Positions 60,903 through 62,320 of a stretch of 62,320 nt of DNA are shown here, piece after piece. A program made the translations under genes and the position numbers. A model generated the notes under the pieces. That model did no database searches, was not told the DNA's origin, and was given only the letters and a program-made list of their open reading frames with translations. The stretch comes from an uncultured Ruminococcus sp. (lineage in GTDB: Bacteria > Bacillota > Clostridia > Oscillospirales > Ruminococcaceae). The stretch covers positions 1 through 62,320 of the forward strand of contig CADAEJ010000003.1 in assembly GCA_902786965.1 (NCBI GenBank), written 5' to 3'. Numbering within the stretch: position 1 is the stretch's first letter; every line of letters begins with the position of its first letter.

Positions 60903-62096
60903 TTACACAGCATTTTTATTTTTTATAAAAACACAATCTGAAATAGAATGTGCAAAGCCCATATTAACAGCCGTTTTGTTATCTGATAACGCATCTTCAA
61001 ACAACATTCTGTAATGATCAGCATCTCCTTTAATATCACAATCAAACGAATTGCGAAAGTAATAAATGTTGCGCGGTGTTTCGACTTTTGAGCAATAAAC
61101 GATAGTGTTTATACGTCTGTAAAGCTGTTCCAAGCTGTCATAACCGCCCGAAGTATCTTTATACTTTGTATATAGTTCATAAGGCAGACAAGGACTTGTT
61201 ATAAAAACCTTTGTCCAAAGACCGAGAGCGTTTGTATATCTCGCGTGAATATCTGCTTTGTACTTGTCCAACAGGATAAGAAAACGAGGAAGAGAAAACG
61301 CACCGCGGTATTCCTCGAGGAAAAGCACATCTTGTCCGTTGTAGCTATCAAAAGGCGCGTCATAGTCAGTAACTTTATACACATTGTCCTCGCCGTATTC
61401 CTCGCAAAGTTCAACATACTTGAAAGTTTTGCCTGTTCCTGTTGCACCCACAAGCCAAGTTACATTAACATCTCGCTGTATTGGTGTTTCCTTAAAGCGC
61501 TTGCGGTAGAACATCTTTTTTAGTATGCCCTCTTGTTTGTATGCGTTTGGGAACTCATCAAGTATCTCGGACGGAGTTTTGCCGAGATCATAAATTAACT
61601 CGTGCAGCTTGTCGGGCGGTGTTAAATCTGTTCGCTTGCCTTGACAGCCGATTATCTCGCCTATTTGCGACTTTGCTATGATTTTTTCGCCTTTTTCCTC
61701 AAACTTTCCGACCTTGTTTATATAGTCCTCAACGTCTTTTTTCGTTCCTTTTGTGACCTCAATATGTATCTTTGGGAAAAGCCTTTTAAGGACTACCAAA
61801 GGACGAAAAGTTGATTTACTTTCAAAAACACAATGTAAGTGTTTCAGACCGAGCGCGGATTCACAGTACAGCACCGCGCCCGTGTGATTTTCTCCGTCAG
61901 AAATCCACTTATTAAGAACATCATCACAAATTTGTTGAGGTGTAAAGCCGTGATACTCTGTCGGAATCTGTTCAAGAATAACAGGCTGTCCGTTATCGTC
62001 TTTAAGCAGCTCACCTTTTTCATTGTGCTTGTATGTTATTTCATATTCGGGATTGTTTATAACGCAAAAAGTTGATTTGCAAACGAAATTTGACAA
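60903..62096 (-). CDS. CRESS-type replication initiator (HUH endonuclease plus SF3 helicase)
   Basis: A 397-residue Rep. HUH part: motif I TFCVINNP (9-16), motif II HLH (86-88), motif III with Y125 and K128 (DYINKVGKF), which would nick DNA and stay linked through the tyrosine. Helicase part: Walker A GATGTGKT (217-224), Walker B VLFLEE (257-262), motif C VFITSP (297-302), an SF3 helicase. This two-domain layout is that of circovirus and geminivirus Reps and of bacterial pCRESS plasmids, not of usual Firmicute plasmid Reps. TTG start at 62096 after AAGGTGG is preferred to an upstream TTG at 62159. Confidence 0.9.
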   Translation of the reverse strand: MSNFVCKSTFCVINNPEYEITYKHNEKGELLKDDNGQPVILEQIPTEYHGFTPQQICDDVLNKWISDGENHTGAVLYCESALGLKHLHCVFESKSTFRPLVVLKRLFPKIHIEVTKGTKKDVEDYINKVGKFEEKGEKIIAKSQIGEIIGCQGKRTDLTPPDKLHELIYDLGKTPSEILDEFPNAYKQEGILKKMFYRKRFKETPIQRDVNVTWLVGATGTGKTFKYVELCEEYGEDNVYKVTDYDAPFDSYNGQDVLFLEEYRGAFSLPRFLILLDKYKADIHARYTNALGLWTKVFITSPCLPYELYTKYKDTSGGYDSLEQLYRRINTIVYCSKVETPRNIYYFRNSFDCDIKGDADHYRMLFEDALSDNKTAVNMGFAHSISDCVFIKNKNAV

Positions 62097-62109
62097 AGGC
62101 AAAACCACC

Positions 62110-62196
62110 TTGTAACGAAGTTGTAACGAAGTTACAGTTACACCGCAAAGCCGTATCAATAAAGTATTTACGGCTGTTTTGTAACGTGTAACGAAG
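62110..62196. repeat. iteron-like repeats TGTAACG(AAG)
   Basis: TGTAACGAAG occurs at 62111, 62122 and 62187, and its shorter form TGTAACG at 62180. The first two are tandem with an 11-base period, and the last runs into the left arm of the origin hairpin. CRESS Reps recognise such iterons beside the nick site. Confidence 0.75.
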
Positions 62197-62223
62197 TCGG
62201 GGGTAATACTATACCCCGACTTC
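62193..62223 (-). other. rolling-circle origin hairpin with CRESS nonanucleotide
   Basis: A perfect 10-bp stem GAAGTCGGGG (62193-62202) / CCCCGACTTC (62214-62223) with an 11-base loop. On the minus strand, the rep-coding strand, the loop contains TAGTATTAC (complement of 62203-62211), the circovirus origin nonanucleotide nicked between its seventh and eighth bases. It lies 97 bases from the rep start, with iterons on its flank. Confidence 0.9.
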
Positions 62224-62227
62224 TTAA

Positions 62228-62248
62228 CCGCCGTAGGCGGTTTTTTTC
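62228..62248 (+). terminator. compact hairpin with T run beside the origin
   Basis: AACCGCC and GGCGGTT pair around GTA, then TTTTTTTCTT. It looks like a plus-strand terminator, or part of the element's origin structure. Confidence 0.6.
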
Positions 62249-62287
62249 TTGCGCCTGTCGGCGCTGATGTAATGAAGAATGAATTTG

Positions 62288-62315
62288 TTACTCACCTTAC
62301 ATATAAGGCGAGTAA
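62288..62315. repeat. 28-base imperfect palindrome near window end
   Basis: TTACTCACCTTA (62288-62299) and TAAGGCGAGTAA (62304-62315) pair with one G-T position around CATA. Possible second-strand origin, Rep or host-factor site; function not determinable. Confidence 0.5.
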
Positions 62316-62320
62316 CCGCC

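Larger units (their letters stand above)
59327..62320. mobile_element. CRESS-type rolling-circle element (partial, runs off the window)
   Basis: A minus-strand cassette of rep, a 68-residue gene, a cytosine methyltransferase, a Cys-rich protein, a tiny membrane protein and a 78-residue protein, with a nonanucleotide-bearing origin hairpin just upstream of rep. The left edge is placed at the inverted repeat 59327-59356 by inference; the right edge is outside. No integrase, relaxase or capsid gene is visible. It could be an integrated pCRESS-like plasmid or a remnant of a single-stranded DNA virus. Confidence 0.8.

Noticed and set aside
59383-62320. Calling the right end a prophage
   Set aside because: No capsid, portal, terminase, Zot or integrase gene is visible; only a replicon is supported.
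1-62320. CRISPR arrays, insertion sequences and rRNA genes
   Set aside because: No regularly spaced repeats, transposase genes or rRNA sequences were seen in the window.

Overview
The window is a chromosomal segment of an anaerobic, endospore-forming Firmicute of the class Clostridia. A gut Ruminococcus/Oscillospiraceae-type genome is the best guess. The evidence is a complete spoIIIA cluster (spoIIIAA-AH) behind a SigE-like promoter, a class III (oxygen-sensitive) ribonucleotide reductase nrdD/nrdG, a T-box in front of alaS, strong AGGAGG or GGTGAT ribosome binding sites, frequent GTG/TTG starts, and many near-consensus TTGACA-N17-TATAAT promoters. No genome-wide comparison was possible, so the genus is an inference.

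Layout. 1-5.1 kb: tRNA-Trp, a LysR regulator, a small protein plus cyclophilin-like lipoprotein pair, and a GntR(YtrA-type)-ABC transporter operon with an operator palindrome at its promoter. 5.1-10 kb: a diguanylate cyclase with a LacI-type sensor domain and no DNA-binding head (minus strand), two small membrane proteins, a CmpB-like membrane protein and the rRNA methyltransferase rlmA. 10-22 kb: T-box/alaS, a HIT protein, comEC, holA, rnmV, pyrB carrying a PyrI-like zinc tail, an amidase, a sodium:alanine symporter and pyrE. 22-26.3 kb: a short orphan transcription unit, a small membrane protein, and a three-gene FAD-oxidoreductase operon (GlpA-like, NAD(P)/FAD oxidoreductase, DUF1667) followed by an MBL hydrolase. 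26.3-29.9 kb: a 675-base regulatory region with NrdR boxes and a repeated unknown palindrome, then nrdD and nrdG.

29.9-35 kb (minus strand): a MoxR / DUF58 / transglutaminase membrane operon. 35-49.8 kb (plus strand): one long, tightly packed housekeeping run made of spoIIIAA-AH, an Asp23/Gls24 protein, nusB, a TsaD-like paralogue, xseA, xseB, ispA, dxs, tlyA, nadK, argR and recN. 49.8-57 kb: thyX, a DJ-1 protein, 5-formyl-THF cyclo-ligase, mltG, a U32 protein, a Xer-type recombinase (minus) and a GMP synthase that has only its synthetase half. These are followed by a strongly structured, apparently non-coding RNA region (about 56.9-57.1 kb) with a predicted pseudoknot. 57.1-59.1 kb (minus): a large TerD-like protein.

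The last 3 kb (about 59.33-62.32 kb) differ in character and look like an integrated or partly captured CRESS-type rolling-circle element. It encodes a Rep protein with an HUH endonuclease and an SF3 helicase, the domain pair of circovirus/geminivirus Reps. Next to rep is a 10-bp-stem hairpin whose loop carries, on the rep-coding strand, exactly TAGTATTAC, the origin nonanucleotide of eukaryotic circoviruses, with iteron-like repeats beside it. Downstream lie a small DNA cytosine methyltransferase, a Cys-rich protein, a tiny membrane protein and two other small proteins. No integrase or capsid gene is visible. A 13-bp perfect inverted repeat at the chromosomal edge has the size and symmetry of a Xer site. 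The element runs off the right edge of the window.
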